Positions 63,964 to 64,000 of a DNA stretch of 64,000 nt are shown here, one piece after another (the stretch's first letter is position 1; every line of letters begins with the position of its first letter). The stretch covers positions 1,929,001-1,993,000 of the forward strand of contig NZ_CP043476.1 of NCBI RefSeq assembly GCF_009769165.1, written 5' to 3'. The notes beneath the pieces were generated by a model. The model saw only the letters and a list, made by a program, of their open reading frames with translations. It did not search any database and was not told the DNA's origin. The stretch comes from Xanthomonas hyacinthi. GTDB taxonomy: Bacteria; Pseudomonadota; Gammaproteobacteria; Xanthomonadales; Xanthomonadaceae. The translations under genes were made by a program, and so were the position numbers.

Positions 63964-64000
63964 GGCGCGCTTGCCCTCGCGCCACGGCCAGGATCGCGCC

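Overview
The window reads as the replication-origin region of a high-G+C gammaproteobacterium of the Xanthomonas group (Lysobacteraceae). Supporting signs: the rpmH-rnpA-yidC-mnmE block faces away from dnaA-dnaN-recF-gyrB; the TonB locus has the order tonB-exbB-exbD1-exbD2 next to pdxJ, known from Xanthomonas campestris; there are tandem secreted GH5 cellulases; and REP-type repeats of the GTGGGAG/GTAGGAG kind are scattered through intergenic DNA. A Xanthomonas species is likely; the exact species cannot be read from this sequence. No rRNA, tRNA or CRISPR array was seen.

Layout. 1-4.7 kb: an isochorismatase-family hydrolase cut by the window edge, a probable VOC protein/AlgE-like porin pair, and a divergent HxlR regulator/NmrA-type quinone reductase pair. 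4.8-14.1 kb (minus strand): a SNF2 helicase with a SWIM zinc finger, mnmE, a lipoprotein that joins NodB deacetylase, caspase-like and TPR domains, then yidC, rnpA and rpmH. 14.2-21.1 kb (plus): dnaA, a DnaA-box/AT-rich intergenic region that is the best oriC candidate, dnaN, recF and gyrB, with three parS-like sites from the dnaN 3' flank to the end of recF. 21.2-26.9 kb: CPBP protease, M48 lipoprotein protease, TPR protein, and the TonB energising operon. 27-30 kb (minus): pdxJ, a small membrane protein and cardiolipin synthase.

30-35 kb is more accessory: a broken IS3-family remnant beside a GNAT acetyltransferase of lower G+C, a PBP-like/OmpA fusion, and two GH5 cellulases. 35-42 kb: REP cluster and the glutamate synthase genes gltD/gltB. 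42-46 kb: two I78-type inhibitor lipoproteins, a large GDPD-domain protein that looks like a secreted effector candidate, and a deleted BlaI-type regulator. 46-49.7 kb: a helicase/exonuclease pair resembling Bacillus MrfA/MrfB. 49.8-50.4 kb: a HigBA toxin-antitoxin module with a perfect 17-bp tandem repeat in its promoter.

The rest (50.5-64 kb) holds a hemolysin III-family membrane protein, small secreted proteins (BA14K, DUF2388 and LprI types), an MFS transporter, an EcsC protein, an NYN/OST-HTH protein, a DUF938 methyltransferase, a glycine-zipper protein whose 3' end has become REP sequence, a fused indolepyruvate:ferredoxin oxidoreductase and a TPR protein. The most interesting candidates are the deacetylase-caspase-TPR lipoprotein, the GDPD effector candidate, the MrfAB-like pair and the parS cluster.
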